Shown one piece after another: positions 1-7,961 of a DNA stretch of 64,000 bases (position 1 is its first letter; each line of letters opens with the position of its first letter). The translations under genes and the position numbers were made by a program. Under the pieces are notes generated by a model, which ran no database searches, was not told where the DNA came from, and saw only the letters and a program-made list of their open reading frames with translations. Source of the DNA: Kocuria coralli (lineage in GTDB: Bacteria; Actinomycetota; Actinomycetes; Actinomycetales; Micrococcaceae). Location of the stretch: positions 1-64,000 of the forward strand of contig NZ_ML708611.1 of NCBI RefSeq assembly GCF_008831305.1. Reading direction: 5' to 3'.

Positions 1-22
1 CTAAACCAACTTCAGAAACGCG

Positions 23-50
23 ACACTAGTTTCTCGAGAAAGAACCTCAA
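23..50 (-). promoter_or_regulatory. possible leftward promoter with palindrome in spacer
   Basis: On the minus strand a TTGAGG hexamer and a TAGTGT hexamer are 16 bases apart. The 12-base perfect palindrome TTTCTCGAGAAA (30-41) fills most of the spacer. The first 100 bases are clearly AT-richer than the neighbouring genes, as expected for a regulatory region. The gene it would serve lies left of the window, so this is only a suggestion. Confidence 0.25.
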
Positions 51-151
51 GCCGATTCTCAGAGAGTAGTCCAGATCACATCAGGTAACGGTCAGATGAG
101 AGGCGCGTGTCGTGACGCAGGTCACCCCGCAAGTCGTGGGATACGGGCAGG

Positions 152-652
152 TCAGCGGCCCCGGAGGAGCGCCAGGGCCAGCAGCAGCCCGACGAACAGG
201 ACCGCGCCCGTCCCCGCAGAGATCGCAGCCAGCCGCCGTCGTTTGTCCAGCAGCGCGAAGAGCGCCCCCAGGACGCCGAATGCCAGCGGTGCCACCCGGA
301 ACCATGCCGGCCAGGGATTCTCCGGATCGCGCCAGTCGGGAAGCAGGAAGACGATCACCACGGCCATGACCATGCATGCGTAGGTCTCCCAGGGTTTCCG
401 GTCGGGATCTCGCGGCGGGCGGCGGCTCGGAGGGAAGAGCCCCGGTCGCACCTCGTCCTGCGGCTTCCGGCCGGATTCCGGGGGCACCTCCGAAGGGCCC
501 GGGTTCCCCGGCTCTTCGGCCGTCTTCCGCATCGCACGCCGGCGCGCCTCCTGGACGCTGTCGTCCGGGGCGCCGGGCTGCTGGTGGTGCGCTCCCTGCC
601 GGGGTGACGCCTTCCCGCCGCGCCGGGCGCTGCTGTTCCGTTTCTTCGACAC
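152..652 (-). CDS. small membrane protein of unknown function
   Basis: The 166-residue protein has a charged, Pro/Arg-rich N-terminal half of about 85 residues, followed by three hydrophobic segments (around ETYACMVMAVVIVFLLPDW, AWFRVAPLAFGVLGALFALL and a C-terminal LAAISAGTGAVLFVGLLL). This suggests a disordered cytoplasmic tail and three membrane helices. I chose the GTG start because AAAGGAC lies about 8 bases upstream; a longer reading lacks such a site. It follows the alanine racemase-TsaE gene on the same strand with a gap of about 50 bases and may be cotranscribed with it. I recognise no family and assign no function. Confidence 0.7.
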   Translation of the reverse strand: MSKKRNSSARRGGKASPRQGAHHQQPGAPDDSVQEARRRAMRKTAEEPGNPGPSEVPPESGRKPQDEVRPGLFPPSRRPPRDPDRKPWETYACMVMAVVIVFLLPDWRDPENPWPAWFRVAPLAFGVLGALFALLDKRRRLAAISAGTGAVLFVGLLLALALLRGR

Positions 653-704
653 CGGGATCAGGTCCTTTCGCCGCCTCGGCAGGGCGCGAGCGCCGGCTGC
701 CACG

Positions 705-2543
705 TCACTGCAGAAGCTCTCGCGGAGCGTCCCCGGCCCACCGGGGGCCGATCCCGCGGATGGTCAGGGTCCGGGGCTCGTCCGCCCCATCGCCGGAACC
801 GGCCTCGAGGTCGGCCAGGACCGCAGAGAGAGCCGAGCCGCCGTCGCTTGCCCCCGCCCCGGTCGCCCGGTCGATCGTGATCTCCAGTCGTGAGTCGGTG
901 AGGTGCTCCACCTTGCCCGTCCCCCACTCGACCACTGTCACGGAGGCGGGCAGGGTCTCCTCCAGGTCGATGTCGTCGATCTCGGCGGCCGTGGCCAGGC
1001 GGTACGCGTCGACGTGGACCAGCATGGGGCCGCCGGGGCGGGGGCCTTCGGGGTCGTTCGGGTGCTGGCGTACCAGGACGAACGTGGGCGAGATAATGCC
1101 TTCGCGGACGCCCAGTCCTGCTCCCAGACCCTGGGTGAACGTGGTCTTGCCCGCCCCCAGCTCACCCGTGAGCGTCATCAGGTCCCCCGGCCGCAGATGG
1201 GCAGCCAGGCGCCGGGCGATGCGCTGCGTCTCCTCGGCGGAGGCCGGGTGCAGCACGATGGTCCAATTCGCCTCCACACCGTCCCCCGAGGCGTCGGCGG
1301 CGTCACGCCCGGTGTCGATGTACTCCCGGGTCACGCGCGGGGAGATCCGCGTGACGATCTCGTAGTCGATGGTCTGAGCCGCCTCGGACCACTCCCGCAC
1401 GGAAGGGTTCTCGTCAGCGCCGAACAGGACCGCCTCCGCTCCCAGGAGGTTCCGCCCCTCCTCGCCCGCCAGGCCGGGGCGCCCCAGGTCCACCACGATC
1501 TGGTCCATCGCGATGCGTCCCACCTCGGCGTAGGAGACCCCGTCAATGCGCACCGGCCCGCCGGTGGCGATCCGTGGGACGCCGTCGGCGTAGCCCACGG
1601 GAATCAACGCGAGCGTCGTCGCCTCCGGGGTGCGGTAGCGGAACCCGTAGGAGACCCCTTGTCCCGCGGGGACCTCTTTGACGTTGGTGACCGTGGTCCG
1701 CAGGGTCATGGCCGGGATCAGTCCCAGATCCGCGGCGCTGCGGTCCGCGAACGGCGAGATCCCGTAGATCCCGATCCCCACGCGGACCATGTCGCGCAGC
1801 ATCCGTCGCGGTTCGGCCATGTCCGCGGCGTCGAAGGTCCCGGGAGTATTGGCCACGTGGCATACGCTCGGGCTCAGGCCGGCCTCCTGGGCCAGCTCGA
1901 CCGCCCGCTGGAACACCGCCAGCTGCTCCTCGTTCTCCGGAGCCTGGGGTTCGTCGGCTGCCCCCAGATGCGTCATGATCCCCACGACGGCGATCGTTCC
2001 CGCTTCCTGCGCGGAAGCGGCGGCTCGCACGGCAGCCGGCCACCTCTGCATGGTGAACCCGTTGCGGCCCAGCCCGGTGTCCACCTTGAGGTGGACCCGG
2101 GCCGTACGCCCGAGGGCACGCGCGGCCTCGGCGATGGCTTCGAACTCCCCGCCGGAGACGCCCAGGGCGATGTCGTTGCCGATGGCGGCGCCGAAGTCGG
2201 TGTCCACCGTGTGCAGCCAGGCCAGGAGGGGTGCCTGGATCCCGTGACGCCGGAGTTCGATCGCCTCGGAGACATGGGCCACGCCGAGGGCGTCCGCTCC
2301 CGCCTCGAGCGCTGCGCGGGCCACGGCGACCGCCCCGTGGCCGTAGGCGTCGGCCTTGACCACGGCCATGAGCTCGGCCGGCGCGGCCAGCCCCTTGAGC
2401 AGCCGCGTGTTGTGCCGGATGGCCGCCAGATCCACGACGGCCGATCGTTCGGGTCGCCGGGTGGTTCGCGGCAGCGTTCGCGCCGGGTGCCGGTGGCGAT
2501 CGGGGTCGGTCGCGGTCTCGAGGTCCGTGTTCACGCCCTCCAT
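705..2543 (-). CDS. alr-tsaE: alanine racemase fused to TsaE
   Basis: The protein has about 612 residues and two domains. Residues about 35-400 are a fold-type III PLP alanine racemase, with the PLP lysine in AVVKADAYGHG (about K63) and the GVSYG catalytic tyrosine. It makes D-alanine for peptidoglycan. Residues about 420-612 are TsaE, the ATPase of the tRNA threonylcarbamoyladenosine (t6A37) system, with a P-loop LTGELGAGKTT near residue 465 and a TFVLV segment. The two enzymes are usually separate neighbouring genes; here one reading frame runs through both with no stop or frameshift. The ATG chosen lacks a convincing ribosome site, and a GTG nine bases further in is an alternative. The gene is divergent from mshA across a very short intergenic region. 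Confidence 0.92.
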   Translation of the reverse strand: MEGVNTDLETATDPDRHRHPARTLPRTTRRPERSAVVDLAAIRHNTRLLKGLAAPAELMAVVKADAYGHGAVAVARAALEAGADALGVAHVSEAIELRRHGIQAPLLAWLHTVDTDFGAAIGNDIALGVSGGEFEAIAEAARALGRTARVHLKVDTGLGRNGFTMQRWPAAVRAAASAQEAGTIAVVGIMTHLGAADEPQAPENEEQLAVFQRAVELAQEAGLSPSVCHVANTPGTFDAADMAEPRRMLRDMVRVGIGIYGISPFADRSAADLGLIPAMTLRTTVTNVKEVPAGQGVSYGFRYRTPEATTLALIPVGYADGVPRIATGGPVRIDGVSYAEVGRIAMDQIVVDLGRPGLAGEEGRNLLGAEAVLFGADENPSVREWSEAAQTIDYEIVTRISPRVTREYIDTGRDAADASGDGVEANWTIVLHPASAEETQRIARRLAAHLRPGDLMTLTGELGAGKTTFTQGLGAGLGVREGIISPTFVLVRQHPNDPEGPRPGGPMLVHVDAYRLATAAEIDDIDLEETLPASVTVVEWGTGKVEHLTDSRLEITIDRATGAGASDGGSALSAVLADLEAGSGDGADEPRTLTIRGIGPRWAGDAPRELLQ

Positions 2544-2557
2544 TGTGGCACTGCGCC

Positions 2558-2563
2558 TACAGT
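2558..2563 (+). promoter_or_regulatory. -10 element of a probable leaderless mshA promoter
   Basis: TACAGT ends six bases before the GTG start of mshA, with no Shine-Dalgarno sequence between. Such spacing places transcription initiation at or next to the start codon, as in leaderless actinobacterial mRNAs. Confidence 0.5.
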
Positions 2564-2569
2564 GTGGGG

Positions 2570-3838
2570 GTGACTGCCACAGAGCCCGGCCGCCCGGGGA
2601 GCGCGCCATCCCTGCACATCGCCTTGCTGGCCCTGCACACCTCCCCCTTGATGCAACCCGGGCAGGGGGACGCCGGCGGGATGAACGTCTATGTCCGCCA
2701 CCTGGCCGAGGCGTTGACCGTCCTGGGGCACTCCGTGGACCTGGTCACCCTCTGGCGCTCCTCCGAGCACCCGGGCGAGCGAGCGCCCGCCGATCCAGTG
2801 ACCTTCTCCTCGCTGGCCCCCGGCCTGAGACTGGTCACGGTCTCCCTTCCCGGTACGCGAGCGGCGAGCAAGGACGGGCTGGCCCGCGAGCTGCCCGCCA
2901 TCGCCTCCGCCCTCCTGGACGGGTACACCCGGGAGGGGGCGGGCCGTCCGGACGTGGTGCACGGGCACTACTGGCTCTCCCTGATCGTCGGCCGGCAACT
3001 CGCACGAGCCTGGGCTGCCCCCCTGGTGGCCACCTTCCACACCACCGCCCGGGCCAAGAACGCCCGCGCCGGCGAGGGCGAGGCCCCGGAGCCCGCGATC
3101 CGCGAGGCCGGCGAGCAGCGCGTCATCGACGGCGCCGGGGCGGTCGTGGTGAACACGACGGCGGAAGAACGGGCCCTGGCAGAGCTCTACGGAGCGGACA
3201 CCGCACGGGTCCATGTGATCCCCCCGGGTGTCGACACGACGGTATTCCACCCGGGCAGTGGCTCCGCGACCGAACGTCCGTTCACCATCGGCTTCGCGGG
3301 CCGGCTCCAGGCCCTGAAAGGGCCCGACATCCTGGTGAAGGCTCTCTCGCTCATGCGCAGGGGGCCCGACCCGGTCGATGCCCGCCTCTGGATCGCCGGC
3401 GTCGGGTCATCGGGGTTCACCCGCGACCTGGAAGCGCTGATCCGGTCGCTGTCGCTCACGGAGGCCGTCGAGACGACGGGGTCTGTGCCCGTCGTGGAAC
3501 TCGCGCGGCGGTTCCGGGACTCGGACGTGGTGGCCGTGCCCTCATCGTCGGAGACCTTCGGGCTGGTCGCCCTGGAGGCCCAGGCCTGCGGGATCCCCGT
3601 CGTGGCCACGGCCGTCGACGGACTCTCAGCCGCCGTGGCCGACGGCGAGACCGGGTGGCTGCTGGCCGATCGACGTCCGGAGACCTGGGCCGCCGCCCTG
3701 ACCCGGATCGCCCGGGATCCCGTCGAACGCGAGCGTCGCGCCGGCAGCGCCTCATGCCGTGCCCGGGGATTCTCCTGGCAGCACACCGCTGAAGCCCACC
3801 AGCGCCTCTACCTGCAGCTGCGTCATCCTGCTCCATGA
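2570..3838 (+). CDS. mshA: D-inositol-3-phosphate glycosyltransferase MshA
   Basis: This is the first committed enzyme of mycothiol synthesis. It transfers GlcNAc from UDP-GlcNAc to 1D-myo-inositol 3-phosphate. The 422-residue protein is a GT-B, GT4-family glycosyltransferase. The N-terminal signature LMQPGQGDAGGMNVYV is characteristic of MshA, HGHYWLS follows, and the C-terminal half has the GFAGRLQALKGPD and SSSETFGLVALEAQACG nucleotide-sugar binding motifs. The GTG start is preferred because homologous sequence begins shortly after it and a -10 box lies six bases upstream. The next gene starts 28 bases after its stop on the same strand. MshA implies that the cell uses mycothiol as its low-molecular-weight thiol. 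Confidence 0.93.
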   Translation: MTATEPGRPGSAPSLHIALLALHTSPLMQPGQGDAGGMNVYVRHLAEALTVLGHSVDLVTLWRSSEHPGERAPADPVTFSSLAPGLRLVTVSLPGTRAASKDGLARELPAIASALLDGYTREGAGRPDVVHGHYWLSLIVGRQLARAWAAPLVATFHTTARAKNARAGEGEAPEPAIREAGEQRVIDGAGAVVVNTTAEERALAELYGADTARVHVIPPGVDTTVFHPGSGSATERPFTIGFAGRLQALKGPDILVKALSLMRRGPDPVDARLWIAGVGSSGFTRDLEALIRSLSLTEAVETTGSVPVVELARRFRDSDVVAVPSSSETFGLVALEAQACGIPVVATAVDGLSAAVADGETGWLLADRRPETWAAALTRIARDPVERERRAGSASCRARGFSWQHTAEAHQRLYLQLRHPAP

Positions 3839-3853
3839 GCCGGTCCGGGGCCA

Positions 3854-3859
3854 TAGGGT
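3854..3859 (+). promoter_or_regulatory. -10 element of a probable leaderless promoter
   Basis: TAGGGT lies seven bases before the GTG of the following gene, in the short gap after mshA. No ribosome binding site is visible. The gene may therefore have its own leaderless transcript as well as readthrough from mshA. Confidence 0.4.
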
Positions 3860-3866
3860 GGGAGCC

Positions 3867-4679
3867 GTGACTGCGCAACCCTTCGCCACTGCCCCGACCT
3901 CGCACGAGCTGGCCCTGCACCTGGACGCCACCAGGATCACGGGCCAGGTGGCCACCCCGCGCGAGGCGAACCTGGCCAACATCCAGGGCTTCCTTGACAG
4001 TTCCGAGTACCAGTACATGGGTGTCCCCCCGGCTCCGGAGGACACCTGGGACTCGGTCTTCGACCTCATGGTGGCCAGGGTCGGCATCAGCCCCGACCGG
4101 TCCCACATCCGCGGCCAGGACACCATCAGCGCCGAGCTGTGCGTGGCCGCCCTGGACCGTTATGCGCGGCTCTTCGGCCGGGTGGTCCAGGCGGGCGGGC
4201 GCATTCTCTTCGGCACGGCCCATCCCGGGGCCATGCCCGCGGTCTACGCTCCCCTGGCACTCGCCGCCCGCGCCGCGGGCGCGGAGGTCATCGCCGTCCA
4301 CGGCGGCATCCCGTGGGACTCCGGGGAGGTCCGCCAGGTGGGTGACCTGGTGATGGTCGAGCAGTACGGCGGGCTGCGGCACACGCACCGCCCCGAGCCC
4401 ATGGAGCTCGCCCTGGAACGCCTGGAGGCCGCCCACGCCGAGGACCCCGCCCAGCCGGTGCCGGACCTGGTGGTGGCGGACCACGGCATGGCCGGTGCCG
4501 CCGGGGCTCGCGGCTACCAGGTCGTGGCCGTGGGCGACTGCAACGACCCCGCGGTTTTTGTAGGCGAATCACGGGGCCTGATCGACGTCGTCGTGCCGCT
4601 GGACGACAACGTCCCGCCGGAGGCCTACGCCCCCATGACCCGGTACATCCTGGAGCACGCCGGCCTGCGGATCACGTGA
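3867..4679 (+). CDS. conserved protein next to mshA, possibly a phosphatase
   Basis: The 270-residue soluble protein has no signal peptide or membrane helix. Conserved-looking clusters rich in His, Asp and Gly include GTAHPGAM, AVHGGIPWDSGE, GLRHTHRPEPM, VVADHGMAGAAGARG and VGDCNDPAVF. These could bind metal or phosphate. I recall related actinobacterial proteins being labelled phosphatase, but I see no classic HAD, inositol-monophosphatase or histidine-phosphatase signature. It starts 28 bases after mshA. Its product may act on the MshA product GlcNAc-inositol-phosphate, but that is inference from position only. The TGA stop codon forms the base of a long hairpin. The real function is unassigned. 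Confidence 0.75.
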   Translation: MTAQPFATAPTSHELALHLDATRITGQVATPREANLANIQGFLDSSEYQYMGVPPAPEDTWDSVFDLMVARVGISPDRSHIRGQDTISAELCVAALDRYARLFGRVVQAGGRILFGTAHPGAMPAVYAPLALAARAAGAEVIAVHGGIPWDSGEVRQVGDLVMVEQYGGLRHTHRPEPMELALERLEAAHAEDPAQPVPDLVVADHGMAGAAGARGYQVVAVGDCNDPAVFVGESRGLIDVVVPLDDNVPPEAYAPMTRYILEHAGLRIT

Positions 4680-4733
4680 ACCCTCGTGGTTGTCCCGCAT
4701 CAGACGCTGATGCGGGACAACCACGAGGGTTCA
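4677..4733. terminator. 27-bp perfect hairpin between convergent genes
   Basis: Arms 4677-4703 and 4707-4733 are perfect inverted repeats of 27 bases with a three-base ACG loop. The stem begins with the TGA stop of the plus-strand gene. It lies between convergent genes, so it can end transcription from both sides. There is no T-tract, which is common for GC-rich actinobacterial terminators. Confidence 0.75.
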
Positions 4734-4762
4734 GCGGGCCGGCCGGTCGCTGACCGTCCCGG

Positions 4763-5860
4763 TCAGTCCGTGGACTCGGTGGCCTTGGCCCAGATGTTCA
4801 CACCGGCGTCCACCGCCAGCTCGTCGATCCGGTCGACCTCCTCCTGCGTGAACTCGAGGTTCTCGATCGCGGCCACGCTGTTCTCGATCTGGGACGGCTT
4901 GGAGGCTCCCACCAGCGCGGTGGTGACCTGGCCGCCGTCCTGCTCGCGCAGGGTCCAGGCGATCGCCATCTGCGCCAGGGACTGGCCCCGCGACCGGGCC
5001 ATCTCGTTCAGCGCGCGCACGTGCTCGAGGTTCTCCTCGGACAGCCACTCGGGGTCCAGGGACTTCGCGGCCGCCGCCCGCGAATCCTCCGGGACCCCGT
5101 CGAGGTACTTGTCCGAGAGCATGCCCTGCGCCAGCGGGGAGAACACGATGGATCCCATGCCCTGCTCCGTCAGCGTCTGCACCAGGTTGCGACCCTGCGC
5201 CGGACCCGAGGAGTCCGGCGACGGCGTCTCGATCCACCGGTTGAGCATCGAGTAGGAGGGCTGGTGGATGGTGAGCGGAGTGCCCAGCTCGCGCATGATC
5301 CGCTGGGCGCGGGCCGTCAGGTCGGCGCTGTAGGAGGAGATCCCCACGTAGCTGGCACGACCCGAGCGCACGATGTGGTCCAGTGCGGCCATGGTCTCCT
5401 CGAGCGGGGTCTCCGGGTCAGGGCGGTGGTGGTAGAAGATGTCCACGCGGTCCAGTCCCATGCGCTCGAGGGACTGGTCGAGGGAGTCCACCAGGTACTT
5501 GCGGGAGCCGCCGAAGCCGTAGGGTCCGGGCCACATGTCCCAGCCCGCCTTCGAGGAGATCACCAGCTCCTGGCGCAGGTCCGCGAAGTCCTCCCGCAGG
5601 ATCCGCCCGAAGTTCAGCTCGGCCGACCCGGCGGGCGGGCCGTAGTTGTTCGCCAGGTCGAAGTGGGTGACGCCGAGGTCGAAGGCCCTGCGCAGGATCT
5701 CCTTCTGGGTCTGCAACGGCTTGTCGTCACCGAAGTTGTGCCACAGGCCCAGGGAGATGGCGGGCAGCTTCAGCCCGGAGTCGCCCACGCGACGGTAGGG
5801 CATCTTCTCGTAGCGGTCCTCGGACGGTGTCCAGCGGGTGTCGTCTCCATAGATCAGCAT
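4763..5860 (-). CDS. aldo/keto reductase, YghZ/MgrA type
   Basis: The 365-residue NADPH-dependent reductase matches the E. coli YghZ (L-glyceraldehyde 3-phosphate reductase) pattern along its length. Shared segments are SLGLWHNFGDD near the N-terminus, DLANNYGPPAGSAE, SSKAGWDMWPGPYG, DIFYHHRPD, HQPSYSMLNRW and SPLAQGMLSDKYLDG. The catalytic Asp, Tyr, Lys and His of the aldo/keto reductase tetrad are present in these motifs. A likely role is detoxifying aldehydes such as methylglyoxal or L-glyceraldehyde phosphate in the cytoplasm. I chose ATG at 5860, 15 residues inside the longest frame, because a GGAATGAG sequence precedes it and homologues begin near there. It lies about 100 bases downstream of treZ. 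Confidence 0.88.
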   Translation of the reverse strand: MLIYGDDTRWTPSEDRYEKMPYRRVGDSGLKLPAISLGLWHNFGDDKPLQTQKEILRRAFDLGVTHFDLANNYGPPAGSAELNFGRILREDFADLRQELVISSKAGWDMWPGPYGFGGSRKYLVDSLDQSLERMGLDRVDIFYHHRPDPETPLEETMAALDHIVRSGRASYVGISSYSADLTARAQRIMRELGTPLTIHQPSYSMLNRWIETPSPDSSGPAQGRNLVQTLTEQGMGSIVFSPLAQGMLSDKYLDGVPEDSRAAAAKSLDPEWLSEENLEHVRALNEMARSRGQSLAQMAIAWTLREQDGGQVTTALVGASKPSQIENSVAAIENLEFTQEEVDRIDELAVDAGVNIWAKATESTD

Positions 5861-5960
5861 GGTCTCATTCCACACCGGAGACCGGGCCGCCCGCCACCAC
5901 GCCATACGGCGTTCACTACGGCCGAACGGGATCGGGCCACGCCGGGCGCGGCCGTGCCGC

Positions 5961-7913
5961 TCAGGCGCGCAGGATCACCGCGCCGTAGGCCGGGACGCTC
6001 ACGACGGCGCCGCCCAGGGCACCGGCGGAGAGTTCCGCATCCGACGCGGACCAGAGCTGTTCCGCCTCCTCGGGGACCTCGACCGGGACCGATGCGGTGG
6101 TGGCGGAGAAGTTGAAGACGACGGCCACGCCGTGCACGCCCTCCCGGGACTCACCCTCGGCCACCCGGCCCAGCCCTCCGCGGTAGAGCACCAGGCTCCC
6201 CTGCCCCTGATCGGCCACGGCCCGGACGGAGCGGAAGTCCTGCTCGGTCAGCTCCGGCACCGAACGGCGCAGGGCGATGAGCTCCCGATAGGCCGTGTAG
6301 ACCCGCGCGTGGTCGGCCTGGTCGCGTTCGGCGCGCTGCAGCACGGCGGAGGCGAAGGTCTCCGGGTCCTGCGGGTCGGCGATCTCCGACTCCTTCCACC
6401 CCATCCGCGCGAACTCGCCGATGCGACCGTTGCGCACGGCCTCGGCCAGTTCCGGCTCCGGATGGGAGGTGAAGAACGGCCAGGGGGTGGAGGCACCCCA
6501 CTCCTCGCCCATGAACAGCATGGGCGTAAAGGGCTGGGTCAGCAGGACGGCGGCCGAGAGCACCTGGCGGTCGACGGAGAGGAACTGGGAGAACCGGTCC
6601 CCCGCGGCGCGGTTGCCCACCTGGTCGTGGTTCATGATGTAGCTGACGAACTGCCAGGGGCGGTTGCGGTCGGGATCCACGGGGCGGCCGTGGGATCGGC
6701 CGCGGAAGCTCGAGTACGAGCCGTCGTGGTAGTAGGCGCTTTCATAGGACTTGGCCAGCGCCTCCAGGTCGGCGAAGTCCTCGTAGTAGCCCTGCTCCTC
6801 ACCCGTGAGCGCCCAGTGGGCGGCGTGGTGCCAGTCGTCGAGCCACTGCGCGTCCATGCCCAGGCCGTTGCCGTCCACCGGTTCGATCATGCGGGGGTCG
6901 TTCATGTCGGATTCCGCGATCAGGTAGCAGGACCGCCCCGCCCGTGCAGCCGTCTCGTGGGCCACCTGCGACATCTCCTGGAGGATGTGCCGTGCCCGGT
7001 GGTCGGTCAGCGCGTGCACGGCGTCCACCCGGAATCCGTCCACGTGGTAGTCCTCGACCCACATCCGGACGTTGTCCAGGATCAGGTCCCGGACGCCGTC
7101 GGAGCCCCAGGCGTCCAGGTTGATCTGGTCCCCCCAGGACGAGGCCCCGGCCGTGAAGATCTCCATGAACTGCGGCAGGTAGTTCCCCGAGGGGCCCAGG
7201 TGGTTGTAGACGACGTCCTGGACGACGGCCAGCCCACGAGCGTGGCAGGCGTCGACGAAGCGCTGATAGCCGATCGGGCCCCCGTACTCCTCCTGCACGG
7301 TGTACCAGGCCACGCCGTCGTAACCCCAGTTGTAGGTCCCGTTGAAGCCGTTGACGGGCAGCAGCTCGATCGTGTCGATACCCAGTTCGGTCAGCTCGTC
7401 CAGGTGCTCGATGGCGGCCTCGAACGTGCCCTCCTCCGTGAACGTGCCCACGTGCAGCTCGTAGAGGATCGAGCCCTCGAGCGGTTTGCCCGTCCACTCC
7501 CCGTCGGACCAGGGGAACTCGGAGGCGTCGAAGGTGCACGAGAGGTCGTGCACGCCCTGGGGCTGGCGGGGCGAGCGGGGATCCGCGAGCACCTCCGAGG
7601 TGAACGCCTTCTCCGCGTCGGTGCCCTCGTCCTTGGTCTTGGACAGGAGGTACCCGTAGCGCACCGTCGTGGCGGGCACGTCCTCAGCGGCGGAATCCGG
7701 AAGGGTCCACCACCCGGACACGTCCCGTCCCGCGGCGGTCCCGCCTGCGTAGCGGGGACGGGGGTCCAGCCCGCGGGGACGGTGGTCCTCACGCTGCGTG
7801 GCGGGGATCATCGTGTGGTCCTCGCCGTCGATGCGGACCGTCACGCCTGCGGCATGCGGTGCGAACAGGTCGAAGCGGTCGAGGTGGGCGCGGGCGATCT
7901 GCGAAGTGCTCAT
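5961..7913 (-). CDS. treZ: malto-oligosyltrehalose trehalohydrolase TreZ
   Basis: The GH13 enzyme cleaves maltooligosyl-trehalose to release free trehalose, the last step of the TreYZ route. The 650-residue protein has an N-terminal beta domain, then a catalytic barrel. Visible motifs are the nucleophile Asp in DGFRVDAVHAL, the acid/base Glu in YLIAESD and the third carboxylate in YIMNHDQVGN. QDVVYNHLGPSGNY and ELHVGTFTEEG are typical of TreZ. It is the third gene of the glgX-treY-treZ set, 48 bases after treY. Trehalose made this way serves as a compatible solute or reserve. Confidence 0.95.
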   Translation of the reverse strand: MSTSQIARAHLDRFDLFAPHAAGVTVRIDGEDHTMIPATQREDHRPRGLDPRPRYAGGTAAGRDVSGWWTLPDSAAEDVPATTVRYGYLLSKTKDEGTDAEKAFTSEVLADPRSPRQPQGVHDLSCTFDASEFPWSDGEWTGKPLEGSILYELHVGTFTEEGTFEAAIEHLDELTELGIDTIELLPVNGFNGTYNWGYDGVAWYTVQEEYGGPIGYQRFVDACHARGLAVVQDVVYNHLGPSGNYLPQFMEIFTAGASSWGDQINLDAWGSDGVRDLILDNVRMWVEDYHVDGFRVDAVHALTDHRARHILQEMSQVAHETAARAGRSCYLIAESDMNDPRMIEPVDGNGLGMDAQWLDDWHHAAHWALTGEEQGYYEDFADLEALAKSYESAYYHDGSYSSFRGRSHGRPVDPDRNRPWQFVSYIMNHDQVGNRAAGDRFSQFLSVDRQVLSAAVLLTQPFTPMLFMGEEWGASTPWPFFTSHPEPELAEAVRNGRIGEFARMGWKESEIADPQDPETFASAVLQRAERDQADHARVYTAYRELIALRRSVPELTEQDFRSVRAVADQGQGSLVLYRGGLGRVAEGESREGVHGVAVVFNFSATTASVPVEVPEEAEQLWSASDAELSAGALGGAVVSVPAYGAVILRA

Positions 7914-7961
7914 GGCCGGCTTTCGAGGTCGTCGGGTATTCGGTCGGTCGGTGGCGAGGAC

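Noticed and set aside
903-2573. Long plus-strand frames opposite alr-tsaE, and similar long frames opposite treY, glgX, glmS and fusA
   Set aside because: They are antisense shadows of high-GC genes, with skewed composition and no ribosome sites or domains.
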